A DNA stretch of 64,000 nucleotides from Pseudarthrobacter sp. NS4 (lineage in GTDB: Bacteria > Actinomycetota > Actinomycetes > Actinomycetales > Micrococcaceae): positions 1-64,000 of the forward strand of contig NZ_CP103288.1 of assembly GCF_024758005.1 (NCBI RefSeq), read 5' to 3'. Each line of letters starts with the position of its first letter. The first letter of the stretch is position 1. The notes below the pieces were generated by a model. The model did no database searches. It was not told the origin of the DNA and worked only from the letters and a program-made list of their open reading frames with translations. Positions 1 through 11,046 of the stretch are shown here, piece after piece. A program made the position numbers and the translations under genes.

Positions 1-1422
1 ATGACAGTAGACGAAGCCAACCACGCCAATACTGTCGGAAGTTCCTGGCGCCGCGTTGTCAGCCTGCTGGAACAGGACCACCGGGTATCACCGCGGCAGC
101 GCGGCTTTGTCATCCTCGCCCAGGCGCAGGGCCTGATCGGTTCCACCCTCCTGGTGGCGGTCCCCAACGAACTCACCCGCGAAGTACTCCAGACCCAGGT
201 CAAGGATGCCCTGGACGATGCCTTGCACAATGTCTTCTCCGAGGACATCCGCTGCGCCATCGACGTTGACACAGACCTGGTTCCCATCCACGAGGAGCCC
301 GAACCCGTCGTCGAGCCGTCCTTCGCCTCGGATCAGCTGATCGAGCAGAAGCCGCAGCCCATGCTCCCCAGTACCTCCCATGAGTTCGGCCGGCTGAACC
401 CCAAGTACGTCTTCGATACCTTCGTGATCGGGTCCTCCAACCGGTTCGCCCACGCCGCCGCCGTTGCAGTGGCTGAAGCTCCGGCCAAGGCTTACAACCC
501 GCTGTTCATCTACGGCGATTCCGGGCTCGGCAAAACGCACCTCCTGCACGCGATCGGCCACTATGCCCGCCGCCTCTACAGCGGCATCCGCGTCCGGTAC
601 GTCAATTCCGAAGAATTCACCAACGACTTCATCAACTCCATCCGTGATGACGAGGGCGCCAGCTTCAAGACCACATACCGGAACGTGGACGTGCTGCTCA
701 TCGATGACATCCAGTTCCTGGCCGGCAAGGACCGGACGCTGGAGGAGTTCTTTCACACCTTCAATTCGCTGCACAACAACAACAAGCAGGTGGTCATCAC
801 CTCCGACCAGCCGCCCAAGCTGCTCGCCGGGTTCGAAGACCGGATGAAGTCACGGTTTGAGTGGGGCCTGCTGACGGACATCCAGCCGCCGGAACTGGAA
901 ACCCGAATCGCCATCCTCCGCAAGAAGGCCCTCAGCGAAGGACTTTCCGCGCCTGATGACGCCCTCGAATACATCGCGTCCAAAATCTCCAGCAACATCC
1001 GTGAACTCGAGGGTGCCCTGATCCGGGTCACCGCATTCGCCAGCCTGAACCGGCAACCCGTGGACGTTGCCCTGGCGGAGATGGTCCTCAAGGACCTCAT
1101 CACAGACGACGGCGCCCAGGAGATCACATCCAGCCAGATCCTCCAGCAGACAGCCGACTACTTCAAGCTCAGCATGGAAGAACTCTGCAGCAAGTCCCGC
1201 ACGCGCACCCTGGTGACCGCCCGCCAGATCGCCATGTACCTCTGCCGGGAACTGACGGACATGTCGCTGCCCAAGATTGGCCAGGAGCTTGGCGGCCGCG
1301 ACCACACCACGGTCATCCATGCCGACCGGAAGATCCGTGAGCTGATGGCCGAGCGCCGTGTGATCTACAACCAGGTGACAGAGCTGACCAACAGGATCAA
1401 GCAACAACAGCGGGACTCCTGA
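1..1422 (+). CDS. dnaA: Chromosomal replication initiator DnaA
   Basis: DnaA is the AAA+ ATPase that binds 9-bp DnaA boxes and melts the origin. The 473-residue protein has an N-terminal helicase-interaction domain, a linker rich in Glu/Pro, the Walker A motif GDSGLGKT at residues 172-179, a Walker B segment LLIDDIQFL near 232-240, and the C-terminal DNA-binding signature around 424-444 ([15 protein letters not shown]). The gene begins with ATG at the first base of the window, so its promoter and the upstream rpmH region are not visible. Length and motifs are typical of actinobacterial DnaA. The following intergenic region carries DnaA boxes. Confidence 0.99.
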   Translation: MTVDEANHANTVGSSWRRVVSLLEQDHRVSPRQRGFVILAQAQGLIGSTLLVAVPNELTREVLQTQVKDALDDALHNVFSEDIRCAIDVDTDLVPIHEEPEPVVEPSFASDQLIEQKPQPMLPSTSHEFGRLNPKYVFDTFVIGSSNRFAHAAAVAVAEAPAKAYNPLFIYGDSGLGKTHLLHAIGHYARRLYSGIRVRYVNSEEFTNDFINSIRDDEGASFKTTYRNVDVLLIDDIQFLAGKDRTLEEFFHTFNSLHNNNKQVVITSDQPPKLLAGFEDRMKSRFEWGLLTDIQPPELETRIAILRKKALSEGLSAPDDALEYIASKISSNIRELEGALIRVTAFASLNRQPVDVALAEMVLKDLITDDGAQEITSSQILQQTADYFKLSMEELCSKSRTRTLVTARQIAMYLCRELTDMSLPKIGQELGGRDHTTVIHADRKIRELMAERRVIYNQVTELTNRIKQQQRDS

Positions 1423-1947
1423 GCGCCCCACCTATACCTTATTAACAGGTGTATGTGGATAAGCCTGTGGATAGTTAAGGGGACAACCGCGGTTAATGGG
1501 CTTAAAACCCTTAAGCCGCCTGTGGATTGGGAAAATCTCCAAAATTCTTATCCCCATCCACACCCTGTTTAAAACCTGCTCCGCCCACAATCAGTGAACA
1601 GGCCTTAACCCCCGGAACCCGCGGCCGAGCGAGGTTATCCACAGTTTCCACAGCAGTTATTAACACTACTAATCCCAAGAAATTGATTTCCCTCAAACAA
1701 CAAGACCGATCCGCATCCCCACGACGGGCGGGCCGGGCGGCCCTTGACCCTTCTGGGCATACCTGGGGGATGGGTTAATCCCGGATCTTCCGGCTAAGCT
1801 GTCAGCAGCGCTCCCATCCTCAGGTTCCGGCGTGGTTTCCGTCAGCAGGGACCATGCAGGTTTCAGGTGCGGACAACACTTTCTTGAGATTCCCCACGGG
1901 AGTTTCCGGTTCATAGACGCAGCAGCAATGAAAGGCGGCACCCTTCC
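1423..1947. promoter_or_regulatory. oriC: oriC-like dnaA-dnaN intergenic region with DnaA boxes
   Basis: This 525-bp gap holds no credible gene. It contains two perfect DnaA boxes (TTATCCACA family) at 1454-1462 (minus) and 1635-1643 (plus), and one-mismatch boxes at 1466-1474 and 1548-1556. Weaker two-mismatch sites lie at 1521-1529 and 1554-1562. The stretch around 1656-1705 is noticeably AT-richer than its surroundings and could serve as an unwinding element. Position between dnaA and dnaN is the classical actinobacterial oriC location. The promoter of dnaN should also lie here, but I could not assign it confidently. The number of perfect boxes is low compared with the cluster at 16.7-17.7 kb. 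Confidence 0.8.
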
Positions 1948-3072
1948 GTGAAGTTCAGAGTCGATCGGGATGTCCTGGCAGAAGCCGTCACCTGGACAGC
2001 CCGGTCGTTGTCTCCGCGGCCGCCCGTGCCTGTCCTTTCCGGCCTGCTTTTGAAGGCTGAAGCCGGAACCGTCAGCCTCTCGAGCTTCGACTACGAGACG
2101 TCGGCACGCCTCGAAATCACAGCGGACATTCGGGACGAAGGCACCATCCTGGTATCGGGGCGCCTCCTGGCGGATATCTGCCGCAGCCTTCCTTCAGCTC
2201 CTGTCGACATCGAGACCGATGGCAACAAGGTGACTCTCACCTGCCGTCGAAGCAGCTTCCACCTCGCCACCATGCCTGAAGCCGAATACCCGCCGCTGCC
2301 GGCCTTGCCGGCCATCAGCGGAACCGTCCCCGGTGACTCCTTCGCACAGGCTGTTTCCCAGGTGATCATCGCCGCCAGCAAGGACGACACCCTCCCCATC
2401 CTCACCGGCGTCCGGATGGAGATCGAAGACGACCTGATCACCCTGCTGGCCACCGACCGCTACCGCCTTGCGATGCGTGAAGTCCCGTGGAAACCTGCGA
2501 CACCAGGCATCTCCACCAGTGCCCTCGTCAAGGCAAAAACCCTCAACGAAGTGGCCAAGACGCTTGGCAACAGCGGCGACATCAACCTTGCCCTCGCGGA
2601 CGACGACAGCCGGCTCATTGGCTTCGAGAGCGGCGGACGCACCACCACATCCCTGCTGGTTGACGGCGATTACCCGAAGATCCGCTCGCTCTTCCCGGAA
2701 TCGACACCCATCCATGCCACGGTGCAGACCCAGGAACTGGTGGAGGCTGTACGGCGTGTGTCACTCGTGGCTGAGCGCAACACCCCGGTCCGGCTTGCGT
2801 TCACCGAGGGCCAACTCAACCTGGACGCCGGCACTGGCGAGGATGCCCAGGCTTCAGAGGAGCTTGAGGCACAGCTTTCAGGGGATGAGATCACGGTTGC
2901 CTTCAACCCCCACTACCTGGTGGAAGGCCTCAGTGTCATCGAAACCAAGTTTGTCCGGTTCTCCTTCACTTCGGCCCCGAAGCCGGCCATGATCACCGCA
3001 CAGGCTGAGGCGGACGGCGAGGACCAGGATGACTACCGCTACCTGGTGATGCCTGTCCGCCTCCCCAACTAA
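1948..3072 (+). CDS. dnaN: DNA polymerase III beta subunit (sliding clamp)
   Basis: DnaN forms the dimeric ring clamp that tethers DNA polymerase III to the template and recruits other replication and repair proteins. The 374-residue protein has the normal clamp length, three similar domains, and the typical C-terminus ending in YLVMPVRLPN, which is a family hallmark. The start is GTG at 1948. The gene follows the oriC-like region directly, and its stop codon abuts a near-perfect 48-bp hairpin. Confidence 0.98.
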   Translation: MKFRVDRDVLAEAVTWTARSLSPRPPVPVLSGLLLKAEAGTVSLSSFDYETSARLEITADIRDEGTILVSGRLLADICRSLPSAPVDIETDGNKVTLTCRRSSFHLATMPEAEYPPLPALPAISGTVPGDSFAQAVSQVIIAASKDDTLPILTGVRMEIEDDLITLLATDRYRLAMREVPWKPATPGISTSALVKAKTLNEVAKTLGNSGDINLALADDDSRLIGFESGGRTTTSLLVDGDYPKIRSLFPESTPIHATVQTQELVEAVRRVSLVAERNTPVRLAFTEGQLNLDAGTGEDAQASEELEAQLSGDEITVAFNPHYLVEGLSVIETKFVRFSFTSAPKPAMITAQAEADGEDQDDYRYLVMPVRLPN

Positions 3073-3120
3073 GTAGCAGCAGGTGTCGTTTAGGACGTCC
3101 AAAACGACACCTGCTGCTAC
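3073..3120. repeat. Long perfect hairpin directly after dnaN
   Basis: A 19-bp perfect inverted repeat begins one base after the dnaN stop codon. The left arm is 3073-3091 (starting GTAGCAGCAGGTGTCG) and the right arm is 3102-3120. The 10-bp centre has an internal GGACGTCC palindrome, so the structure is almost fully self-complementary over 48 bp. No T-run follows, so it is not a classical intrinsic terminator. It could be a transcription barrier, an mRNA 3'-end stabiliser or a copy of an interspersed palindromic repeat. No second copy was noticed in this window. Confidence 0.8.
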
Positions 3121-3164
3121 CCAGTCGGCACCCCTCCCATCCCTCGCGCAGAAAGAGTTCCACC

Positions 3165-4049
3165 ATGCACATTGGACTGATCGGCCTTGGCAAAATGGGA
3201 TTCAACATGCGCGAACGGCTGCGCAAGGGCGGCATTGAGGTCACCGGTTACGACCGAAACCCGGATGTCACCGACGTGGCCTCCCTGGATGAGCTTCTCG
3301 CCGCTGTCCCATCACCCCGGTTGATCTGGGTGATGGTTCCGGCCGGCGCGATCACCGATGCAGTGATCACCGAACTCGGAGACAAGCTGGACCAGGGCGA
3401 CCTGGTGATCGACGGCGGCAACTCGCGCTTCACCGAAGACCAGAAGCATGGCGAACTCCTCGCCGCCAAGGGCATCCGCTTCGCTGACTGCGGTGTATCG
3501 GGTGGCGTCTGGGGACTGCAGAACGGCTATGGCCTGATGGCCGGCGGGGAGGCGGCAGACATCGAACGCGCCTTGCCGGTCTTTGATGCCCTTCGCCCGG
3601 AAGGCGAACGCGAGGACAGCTTTGTGCATGTGGGCGGCATCGGCGCCGGCCACTACGCCAAGATGGTGCACAACGGCATCGAGTACGGCTTGATGCAGGC
3701 CTATGCCGAGGGTTACCAGCTGCTTGCTTCCAAGGACATCATCAGTGACTTGCCCGGCACCTTCCGGGCCTGGCAGAAAGGCACGGTAGTCCGGTCATGG
3801 CTGCTGGACCTGCTGGTCAAGGCGCTGGACGAGGACCCGGGACTGCAGAACATCGATGACTACGTCGAGGATTCCGGCGAAGGCAGGTGGACCGTGGAAG
3901 AAGCCATCGCCAACGCCATTCCCGCACCGGCCATTACAGCCGCACTGTTCGCCAGGTTCGAGTCCCGTGAGGACAGTTCCCCCGCCATGAAGATGGTGTC
4001 CGCCCTCCGGCATCAGTTCGGCGGACACGCAACCCGTCCCGCCAAGTAA
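3165..4049 (+). CDS. gnd: 6-phosphogluconate dehydrogenase, short (GntZ/YqeC) type
   Basis: This enzyme oxidatively decarboxylates 6-phosphogluconate to ribulose 5-phosphate in the pentose phosphate pathway. The N-terminus has the dinucleotide-binding motif GLIGLGKMGFNM at residues 4-15. The catalytic lysine lies in GHYAKMVHNGIEYG at about residue 166. At 294 residues it belongs to the short, usually NAD-preferring class rather than the roughly 470-residue NADP enzyme; coenzyme preference is inferred from class only. The position between dnaN and recF is a conserved actinobacterial arrangement. Confidence 0.95.
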   Translation: MHIGLIGLGKMGFNMRERLRKGGIEVTGYDRNPDVTDVASLDELLAAVPSPRLIWVMVPAGAITDAVITELGDKLDQGDLVIDGGNSRFTEDQKHGELLAAKGIRFADCGVSGGVWGLQNGYGLMAGGEAADIERALPVFDALRPEGEREDSFVHVGGIGAGHYAKMVHNGIEYGLMQAYAEGYQLLASKDIISDLPGTFRAWQKGTVVRSWLLDLLVKALDEDPGLQNIDDYVEDSGEGRWTVEEAIANAIPAPAITAALFARFESREDSSPAMKMVSALRHQFGGHATRPAK

Positions 4050-4094
4050 CACCCACCGGGGACCGCCACTGTCCCCAGAATTGTCGAAACCCGC

Positions 4095-5306
4095 GTGTAT
4101 CTGGAACACCTTTCACTGACCGATTTCCGAAGTTACGCCCAGGTTGACCTTGCCCTTGCGCCCGGCGTCACCGTACTGGTGGGGTATAACGGCATCGGCA
4201 AAACCAACCTGATGGAAGCAATCGGCTACCTCGCCACCCTCAGTTCCCACCGGGTCAGTTCGGACGGACCCCTGCTGCGTTTCGGTACTGACCGGGCACT
4301 GGTCCGGGCACGGATTGTCCGCGGCAGCCAGACCACTGTCCTGGAGTTGGAGATCAACGCGGCCCGGGCAAACCGCGGCCGCATCAACCGGAGCAACCCG
4401 GTGCGTGCCCGGGACCTGCTGGGCATTTGCCAGACAGTTCTGTTTGCTCCGGAGGACCTGGCGCTGGTCAAGGGGGATCCTTCGAACCGCCGGCGTTTCC
4501 TGGACGAACTGCTCGCCAGCCTCGTTCCGCACCATGCCGCCACGCGGAGTGACTACGACCGGGTGTTGAAACAGCGCAACGCCCTGCTCAAGTCTGCCCG
4601 CGCCGGAAAGTTCACCCCGGGACACGAGGCAACCCTGGATGTCTGGGACCAGCACATGGCAAAAGCCGGCGCCGAACTGCTGTACGCGCGGCTCGAGCTG
4701 GTGGAACGCCTGCGGCCGCACCTTGCCCGGGCCTATGCGGAACTGACGGACGCATCAAAGCCCGCTGACGCCACCTACCGCTCCTCGTTGCAGAACCAGA
4801 TGGACGACGACGGCGCGGCGCTGGCAGGTGCGCCGCGCTCCGGAGCGCCGGGTGCTGATGCCGAACCGGAGGATTTGCGCAGGCTTTCCGTGGAACAGCT
4901 CACTGAACGCTACGTCCGGGCCTTCGCTGAATCGCGGAAAAAAGAGCTGGAACGGGGCATTTCGCTGGTAGGACCGCACCGCGATGAACTGGAACTTGTC
5001 CTGGGCCAGGCGCCCGCGAAGGGGTATGCCTCGCACGGCGAAACCTGGTCCATGTGCCTCTCACTTCGTCTCGCCTCCTACTACGTGATGCTCGACGACG
5101 CACGCACCGGCGGTTCCGCTCCCATCCTGATCCTCGACGACGTTTTTGCCGAACTGGATGTGCAGCGCCGGCGTAAACTTGCGGCAATAGTCTCCGGCGC
5201 GGAACAGGTCCTGGTGACCGCCGCCGTCGACGCCGATATCCCGGAAGAGCTGTCCGGACGGCGGGTGAGGGTCATCCCGGGAGGAATTGATGAGCAGGGA
5301 CAGTGA
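4095..5306 (+). CDS. recF: DNA replication and repair protein RecF
   Basis: RecF is an SMC-like ATPase that helps load RecA at gaps and protects stalled forks. The 403-residue protein shows Walker A GYNGIGKTN at residues 30-38, the ABC signature region ISLVGPHRDELEL, and Walker B ILILDDVFAELD. Translation starts at GTG 4095, giving the family-typical N-terminus MYLEHLSLTDFRSY. Its 3' end overlaps the next gene by 17 nt, so the two are probably translationally coupled. Confidence 0.97.
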   Translation: MYLEHLSLTDFRSYAQVDLALAPGVTVLVGYNGIGKTNLMEAIGYLATLSSHRVSSDGPLLRFGTDRALVRARIVRGSQTTVLELEINAARANRGRINRSNPVRARDLLGICQTVLFAPEDLALVKGDPSNRRRFLDELLASLVPHHAATRSDYDRVLKQRNALLKSARAGKFTPGHEATLDVWDQHMAKAGAELLYARLELVERLRPHLARAYAELTDASKPADATYRSSLQNQMDDDGAALAGAPRSGAPGADAEPEDLRRLSVEQLTERYVRAFAESRKKELERGISLVGPHRDELELVLGQAPAKGYASHGETWSMCLSLRLASYYVMLDDARTGGSAPILILDDVFAELDVQRRRKLAAIVSGAEQVLVTAAVDADIPEELSGRRVRVIPGGIDEQGQ

Positions 5307-5847
5307 AAAAGACGGCGGGCTGCAGCCCGGCCGTGATCCCGACAACATCGATGCCCCGCAGGCAGCACTGAACAGAATGCGCGAGGCCGCCGCTGCGCGC
5401 GGTGAAATCCGCAGGAAGGCACAGCGTCCGGGCCAGAAAGCCAAAAACGGGATCCGGGACACCCGCGGTTTCAGCCAGTTCCACGGCACCGGCCGGGATC
5501 CCCTGGGCCTGGGCAAAGTGGTGGGCCGCCTCGTGGCTGAACGCGGCTGGACATCACCGGTGGCCGTCGGCTCCGTCATGGCCGAATGGGCCACCCTGGT
5601 GGGGCCGGAAATCTCCGCCCATTGCACCCCCGAGAGCTTTACGGACACCACCCTCCACGTCCGCTGTGATTCAACCGCCTGGGCAACCCAGCTCCGGCTG
5701 CTCAGTACCAGCCTGCTGGACAAATTCCGCGTGGAACTGGGAGATGGAGTGGTCACCAGTATCCACGTGCTGGGCCCATCGGCACCCAGCTGGCGCAAGG
5801 GTGGCCGTACCGTCAACGGCCGCGGTCCACGGGATACCTACGGATAG
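5290..5847 (+). CDS. DUF721 family protein, DciA-like helicase loader candidate
   Basis: A 185-residue basic protein whose middle and C-terminal part (from about GRDPLGLGKVVGRLVAERGW onward) matches the DUF721/DciA family. DciA proteins are ancestral loaders of the replicative helicase DnaB, so a replication role here is inferred from family and neighbourhood. The ATG at 5290 is preferred over an adjacent TTG at 5287 because a GGGAGG ribosome-binding site lies just upstream. The start lies inside recF, indicating coupling. The N-terminal third is low-complexity and charged. Confidence 0.85.
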   Translation: MSRDSEKDGGLQPGRDPDNIDAPQAALNRMREAAAARGEIRRKAQRPGQKAKNGIRDTRGFSQFHGTGRDPLGLGKVVGRLVAERGWTSPVAVGSVMAEWATLVGPEISAHCTPESFTDTTLHVRCDSTAWATQLRLLSTSLLDKFRVELGDGVVTSIHVLGPSAPSWRKGGRTVNGRGPRDTYG

Positions 5848-6225
5848 CCGCCCGCCGGACTATTGAAAATACGCCCTACGGCGTGTAGAGCGCTGGAAGG
5901 GCCGGAGGGTGTATAGGCACCCGGGGGCCGTCCCGCTGGGGCTCCCTAGGCGCAGTCAACGGCCTCCGGCAGCCACACTGCCAGCCGTCCGCGGCCCTGG
6001 AATGCGGGGATATGGCATGTTTCGCGGTAGAATCGTTGTAGATAACTGGGCGCGGGTGAAACGTTGACTGAGTCCGTTCTCCGTGCGCATCCGGCACGCG
6101 GAGTCGGACCCCCAACCGTCAGCAAGTCACCGGCGCCATAAGTTTGTGCCTGTTGGCGGGCGACTTTTCCGAATGGAAGGGGAACCGGCCGGCCATCATC
6201 GAGAACAGAGGAGTCGACAGCGCCT
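5848..6225. other. 378-bp gap upstream of gyrB
   Basis: No convincing gene is visible here. The region must include the gyrB promoter and leader; a TAGAAT hexamer at 6028-6033 could be a -10 element but no clear -35 partner stands out. A GAGGAG ribosome-binding site sits shortly before the GTG start of gyrB. Confidence 0.4.
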
Positions 6226-8313
6226 GTGGCTAACGACAATACAGATATTCTGGCAGTTGAACCCGCAGTCGAGGATGCCCGTACGCCTGACACCCCGGCG
6301 GAATCTGCGAAACCGCGGGAGTACGGTGCCAGCGACATCACTGTCCTCGAAGGCCTGGAAGCCGTCCGGAAACGTCCGGGCATGTACATCGGCTCCACCG
6401 GACCCCGCGGGCTCCACCACCTGGTGTACGAAGTGGTGGACAACTCCGTGGATGAAGCCCTCGCCGGCTACTGCACCCACATCGAGATAGTCCTGCAGGC
6501 CGACGGCGGCGTCAAAGTCGTGGACGACGGCCGCGGCATCCCCGTGGACATGCATCCCACCGAGCACAAACCCACCGTCGAAGTGGTCATGACCATCCTG
6601 CACGCCGGCGGCAAGTTCGGCGGCGCAGGCTACGCGGTCTCCGGCGGCCTGCACGGCGTGGGCATCTCCGTTGTCAATGCGTTGTCCAGCCGGGTGGACA
6701 CCGAGGTCCGGCGCCAGGGCCACGTCTGGCGGATGTCCTTTGCCGATGGCGGCAAGCCCCAGGGCAGCCTGGTCAAGGGCGAAGAGACGGACCACACCGG
6801 CACCACCCAGACCTTCTATCCCGACCCGGCGATCTTTGAATCCACCGAGTTCGATTTCGAGACCCTCCGTGCCCGCTTCCAGCAGATGGCCTTCCTTAAC
6901 AAGGGCCTGCGCATCACGCTGACGGACGAGCGCACGCCCACCACCGAGGACACCGACGAAGACCTGGACCTTGATGGCATTGCCACCGAAGGCGAGGTCA
7001 GCGCGGAACACCGCACAGTGGTGTACCAGTACGACGAAGGCCTGCTGGACTACGTCAAGCACCTGAACTCCGGCAAGAAAGTGGATGTTGTCCACGAGGA
7101 TGTCATCGCTTTCGAAACCGAGGACAAGGAACGCCGGATCGCCCTGGAGATGGCGATGCAGTGGACCAACGCCTACTCCGAGAGTGTCCACACCTACGCC
7201 AACACCATCAACACCCATGAGGGCGGAACCCACGAAGAGGGTTTCCGTGCCGCCATGACGTCCCTGATCAACCGCTATGCGCGCGAGAAGGGAATCATCA
7301 AGGAAAAAGACGACAACCTCACCGGTGACGACATCCGTGAAGGCCTGACGGCCGTCATCTCCGTCAAGCTGTCAGAGCCACAGTTTGAAGGCCAGACCAA
7401 GACCAAGCTCGGCAACTCCGAGGTGAAGGGCTTCGTCCAGCGCGTGGTCACTGATGGCCTCGGCGACTGGCTGGAGCGCAACCCCGGCCCCGCCCGGGAC
7501 GTGATCCGCAAGGCGATTTCTGCAGCCCAGGCCCGCATGGCGGCACGCAAGGCACGAGATAACGCGCGCCGGAAGAGCCCCCTGGAGTCCTTCGGCATGC
7601 CCGGCAAGCTCTCCGACTGCTCCTCGAAGGACCCGGAGAAGTGCGAGGTCTACATCGTGGAGGGTGACTCGGCAGGCGGATCCGCCAAGCGCGGCCGCAA
7701 CCCCGAGACCCAGGCGATCCTGCCGCTGCGCGGCAAGATCCTGAACGTGGAGCGTGCCCGCCTCGACAAGGCGCTCGGCAACGCCGAGGTCCAGTCCATG
7801 ATCACGGCCTTCGGCACGGGCATCGGCGAAGACTTCGACCTCTCCAAGCTGCGGTACCACAAGATCGTCCTGATGGCCGATGCCGACGTTGACGGCCAGC
7901 ACATCACCACGCTGTTGATGACCCTCCTGTTCCGGTACATGCGCCCCCTGATCGAAAACGGCTACGTCTACCTGGCGCAGCCGCCGCTGTACCGGATCAA
8001 GTGGTCCAACGCCGCCCACGACTACGTCTACAGCGACCGTGAGCGTGATGCCAAGCTGGTGGCCGGCCAGGCCGCCGGGCGCAGGATCCCCAAGGACAAC
8101 GGCATCCAGCGGTACAAGGGCCTCGGCGAAATGGACTACACCGAGCTGTGGGACACCACCATGGACCCGGACAACAGGACGCTGCTGCAGGTCACCATGG
8201 ACGACGCCCTCGCCGCCGACCAGATTTTCTCTGTCCTCATGGGCGAAGACGTGGAATCACGCCGCAACTTCATCCAGCAGAACGCCAAGGACGTCCGATT
8301 CCTCGATATCTAG
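6226..8313 (+). CDS. gyrB: DNA gyrase subunit B
   Basis: GyrB is the ATPase subunit of gyrase, which introduces negative supercoils. The 695-residue protein contains the GHKL ATP-binding region ([25 protein letters not shown]), the TOPRIM motif [13 protein letters not shown] with Glu near residue 479, and the metal-binding DADVDGQH near 552-559. The C-terminus ends with the usual [20 protein letters not shown] at 6226 is the chosen start. gyrA follows 54 bp downstream in the same direction. Confidence 0.98.
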   Translation: MANDNTDILAVEPAVEDARTPDTPAESAKPREYGASDITVLEGLEAVRKRPGMYIGSTGPRGLHHLVYEVVDNSVDEALAGYCTHIEIVLQADGGVKVVDDGRGIPVDMHPTEHKPTVEVVMTILHAGGKFGGAGYAVSGGLHGVGISVVNALSSRVDTEVRRQGHVWRMSFADGGKPQGSLVKGEETDHTGTTQTFYPDPAIFESTEFDFETLRARFQQMAFLNKGLRITLTDERTPTTEDTDEDLDLDGIATEGEVSAEHRTVVYQYDEGLLDYVKHLNSGKKVDVVHEDVIAFETEDKERRIALEMAMQWTNAYSESVHTYANTINTHEGGTHEEGFRAAMTSLINRYAREKGIIKEKDDNLTGDDIREGLTAVISVKLSEPQFEGQTKTKLGNSEVKGFVQRVVTDGLGDWLERNPGPARDVIRKAISAAQARMAARKARDNARRKSPLESFGMPGKLSDCSSKDPEKCEVYIVEGDSAGGSAKRGRNPETQAILPLRGKILNVERARLDKALGNAEVQSMITAFGTGIGEDFDLSKLRYHKIVLMADADVDGQHITTLLMTLLFRYMRPLIENGYVYLAQPPLYRIKWSNAAHDYVYSDRERDAKLVAGQAAGRRIPKDNGIQRYKGLGEMDYTELWDTTMDPDNRTLLQVTMDDALAADQIFSVLMGEDVESRRNFIQQNAKDVRFLDI

Positions 8314-8367
8314 AGCGCCGCTCCTTATATTCGAAATCTGACATATACCTGAAACGGAAATAAATTA

Positions 8368-11046
8368 ATGAGCGACGAAACACCCGAGAACCCGGCATCC
8401 GACGCCGGGACACCGGACACCGTTCTTGAAGGCGACGTGCTGATTGACCGTGTGGAACAGGTTGACCTGCAGACGGAAATGCAGCGGTCCTACCTGGACT
8501 ACGCCATGGCCGTCATCGTGGGCCGTGCCCTCCCCGATGTCCGTGACGGGCTCAAACCAGTCCACCGCCGCGTGCTGTACGCGATGTTCGACGGCGGCTA
8601 CCGCCCCGACCGTTCCTTCAACAAGTGCGCCCGCGTGGTGGGCGAGGTCATGGGCCAGTACCACCCGCACGGCGACACCGCCATCTACGATGCGCTGGTC
8701 CGCCTGATCCAGGACTGGACCATGCGGTACCCGCTGGCGCTTGGCCAGGGAAACTTCGGGTCCCCGGGCAACGACGGCGCAGCCGCGCCGCGTTACACCG
8801 AAACCAAGATGGCGCCCCTGGCCATGGAGATGGTCCGCGACATCGACGAGGAAACCGTCGACTTCCAGGACAACTACGACGGCAAGAACCAGGAACCCAC
8901 CATCCTGCCGGCCCGGTTCCCCAACCTGCTGGTCAACGGATCGTCCGGCATCGCCGTCGGAATGGCCACCAACATCCCGCCGCACAACCTCCGCGAAGTG
9001 GCAGAGGGCGTGCAGTGGTACCTGGCCAACCCGGGTGCCAGCCGCGAGGAGCTGCTGGAAGAACTCCTGCTGCGGGTCAAGGGTCCCGATTTCCCCACCG
9101 GCGCCACCATTCTGGGCCACAAGGGCATCGAGGACGCCTACCGCACCGGCCGCGGCTCCGTCACCATGCGTGCCGTGGTTAACGTTGAGGAACTTCAGGG
9201 CCGTACCTGCCTGGTGGTCACCGAGCTTCCCTACCAGGCCAACCCGGACAATCTGGCCATCAAGATCGCCGAACTGGTCAAGGACGGCAAGATCCAGGGC
9301 ATCGCCGACCTTCGCGACGAAACTTCAGGCCGCACCGGCCAGCGGCTGGTCATCGTCCTGAAACGCGATGCAGTGCCGAAGGTGGTCCTGAACAACCTCT
9401 ACAAGCACACCGAGCTGCAGAGCAACTTCTCCGCCAACATGCTGGCGATCGTTGACGGCGTGCCGCGGACCCTCAGCCTGGATGCCTTCATCCGGCACTG
9501 GGTGACGCACCAGATGGACGTCATCGCACGGCGCACCCGCTACCGCCTGCGTAAGGCGGAAGAGGAAGCCCACATCCTCCGCGCGCTGCTCAAGGCACTG
9601 GACATGCTGGATGAAGTCATCGCCCTCATCCGCGCCTCCAACACCACCGAAGCAGCACGTGACGGGCTGATGGAGCTGCTGGACATCGACGAACTGCAGG
9701 CCAGGGCCATCCTGGACATGCAGCTGCGCCGCCTGGCCGCCCTGGAACGCCAAAAGATCCAGGACCGGCACTCCGAACTCGAGGCGTTGATTTCCGAATA
9801 CAACGTCATTCTCGGCTCAGAGCAGCGGCAGCGGGAAATCATCAGCACCGAACTCGGCGAGATCGTGGACAAGCACGGCGATGACCGGCGCACCAGGATC
9901 CTCATGGGTTACGACGGCGACATGTCCATGGAGGACCTCATCCCCGAAGAGGAGATGGTGGTCACCATTACCCGCGGCGGTTACGTCAAGCGGACCCGCA
10001 GCGACAACTACCGCTCACAGCAGCGCGGCGGCAAGGGAATCAAGGGCGCGCAGCTCCGGGGCGACGACGTGGTGGAACACTTCTTCGTCACCACCACCCA
10101 CCACTGGCTGCTGTTCTTCACCAACCTCGGCCGCGTATACCGGGCCAAGGCCTATGAGTTGATAGAGGCAGGCCGCGACGCCAAGGGCCAGCACGTGGCC
10201 AATCTGATGGCGTTCCAGCCCGACGAACACATCGCCCAGGTCCTGGACCTGAAGGACTACCAGCAGGCACCGTACCTGGTGCTGGCCACCAAGCGCGGCC
10301 TGGTCAAGAAGACACGGCTGGAGGATTACGACACCAACCGCTCCGCCGGCGTGATCGCCATCAACCTCCGTGACGGCGACGAACTGGTGTCCGCGCAGCT
10401 GGTGTCCGAAACGGATGACCTGCTGCTGGTTTCCCGCAAGGGCCAGTCCATCCGCTTCACAGCCACCGAGGATGCGCTCCGGCCCATGGGCCGGGCCACC
10501 TCCGGCGTCACCGGGATGAAGTTCCGTGAGGAGGATGAGCTGCTGGCCGCCAACGTGGTCACGGACGGTTCCTACGTGTTCATCGTGACCGAAGGCGGCT
10601 ATGCCAAGCGCACCGCCGTGGAGGAATACCGCCTCCAGGGCCGCGGCGGCCTGGGCATCAAGGTGGCGAAGCTTGCCGAGGAACGCGGTGACCTGGTGGG
10701 GGCCCTCATCGTCCAGGAGGAGGATGAAGTGCTCGTGGTCATGGAAGGTGGCAAGGTTGTCCGCTCCTCCGTGTCCGGCGTGCCCGCTAAGGGACGCGAC
10801 ACCATGGGCGTCATTTTTGCCAAGCCGGACAAGAACGACCGGATCATCGAAGTGGCACGCAACAGCGAACGCGGTCTCGAGGGCGAGGAATCGCCGGCGG
10901 ATGACGTAACGTTGGCTGAAGATGGCGGGGCCACTGGGGAATCCGCCGAGCCAGCAATGGCAGAAGAATCACCGGCCGTTGAGTCAGAGGACGCCTCGGG
11001 CGACACTGAGCCGAACGAAGACAACACGGAGGTAACGAGTGAGTAA
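8368..11046 (+). CDS. gyrA: DNA gyrase subunit A
   Basis: GyrA cleaves and rejoins DNA. The catalytic tyrosine is Tyr143 in AAAPRYTE, and the GyrA box QRGGKG, required for wrapping DNA, is present in the C-terminal domain. The quinolone-determining loop reads [10 protein letters not shown], with Thr at the position where E. coli has Ser83. The 892-residue protein ends in a long acidic tail of about 50 residues rich in Glu, Asp and Ala after the last beta-pinwheel blade; such tails vary widely among gyrases. Its stop overlaps the next gene by 8 nt. Confidence 0.98.
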   Translation: MSDETPENPASDAGTPDTVLEGDVLIDRVEQVDLQTEMQRSYLDYAMAVIVGRALPDVRDGLKPVHRRVLYAMFDGGYRPDRSFNKCARVVGEVMGQYHPHGDTAIYDALVRLIQDWTMRYPLALGQGNFGSPGNDGAAAPRYTETKMAPLAMEMVRDIDEETVDFQDNYDGKNQEPTILPARFPNLLVNGSSGIAVGMATNIPPHNLREVAEGVQWYLANPGASREELLEELLLRVKGPDFPTGATILGHKGIEDAYRTGRGSVTMRAVVNVEELQGRTCLVVTELPYQANPDNLAIKIAELVKDGKIQGIADLRDETSGRTGQRLVIVLKRDAVPKVVLNNLYKHTELQSNFSANMLAIVDGVPRTLSLDAFIRHWVTHQMDVIARRTRYRLRKAEEEAHILRALLKALDMLDEVIALIRASNTTEAARDGLMELLDIDELQARAILDMQLRRLAALERQKIQDRHSELEALISEYNVILGSEQRQREIISTELGEIVDKHGDDRRTRILMGYDGDMSMEDLIPEEEMVVTITRGGYVKRTRSDNYRSQQRGGKGIKGAQLRGDDVVEHFFVTTTHHWLLFFTNLGRVYRAKAYELIEAGRDAKGQHVANLMAFQPDEHIAQVLDLKDYQQAPYLVLATKRGLVKKTRLEDYDTNRSAGVIAINLRDGDELVSAQLVSETDDLLLVSRKGQSIRFTATEDALRPMGRATSGVTGMKFREEDELLAANVVTDGSYVFIVTEGGYAKRTAVEEYRLQGRGGLGIKVAKLAEERGDLVGALIVQEEDEVLVVMEGGKVVRSSVSGVPAKGRDTMGVIFAKPDKNDRIIEVARNSERGLEGEESPADDVTLAEDGGATGESAEPAMAEESPAVESEDASGDTEPNEDNTEVTSE

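Noticed and set aside
6196..7233. A 345-codon minus-strand frame across gyrB
   Set aside because: Antisense to an unmistakable gyrB; a by-product of high GC content.
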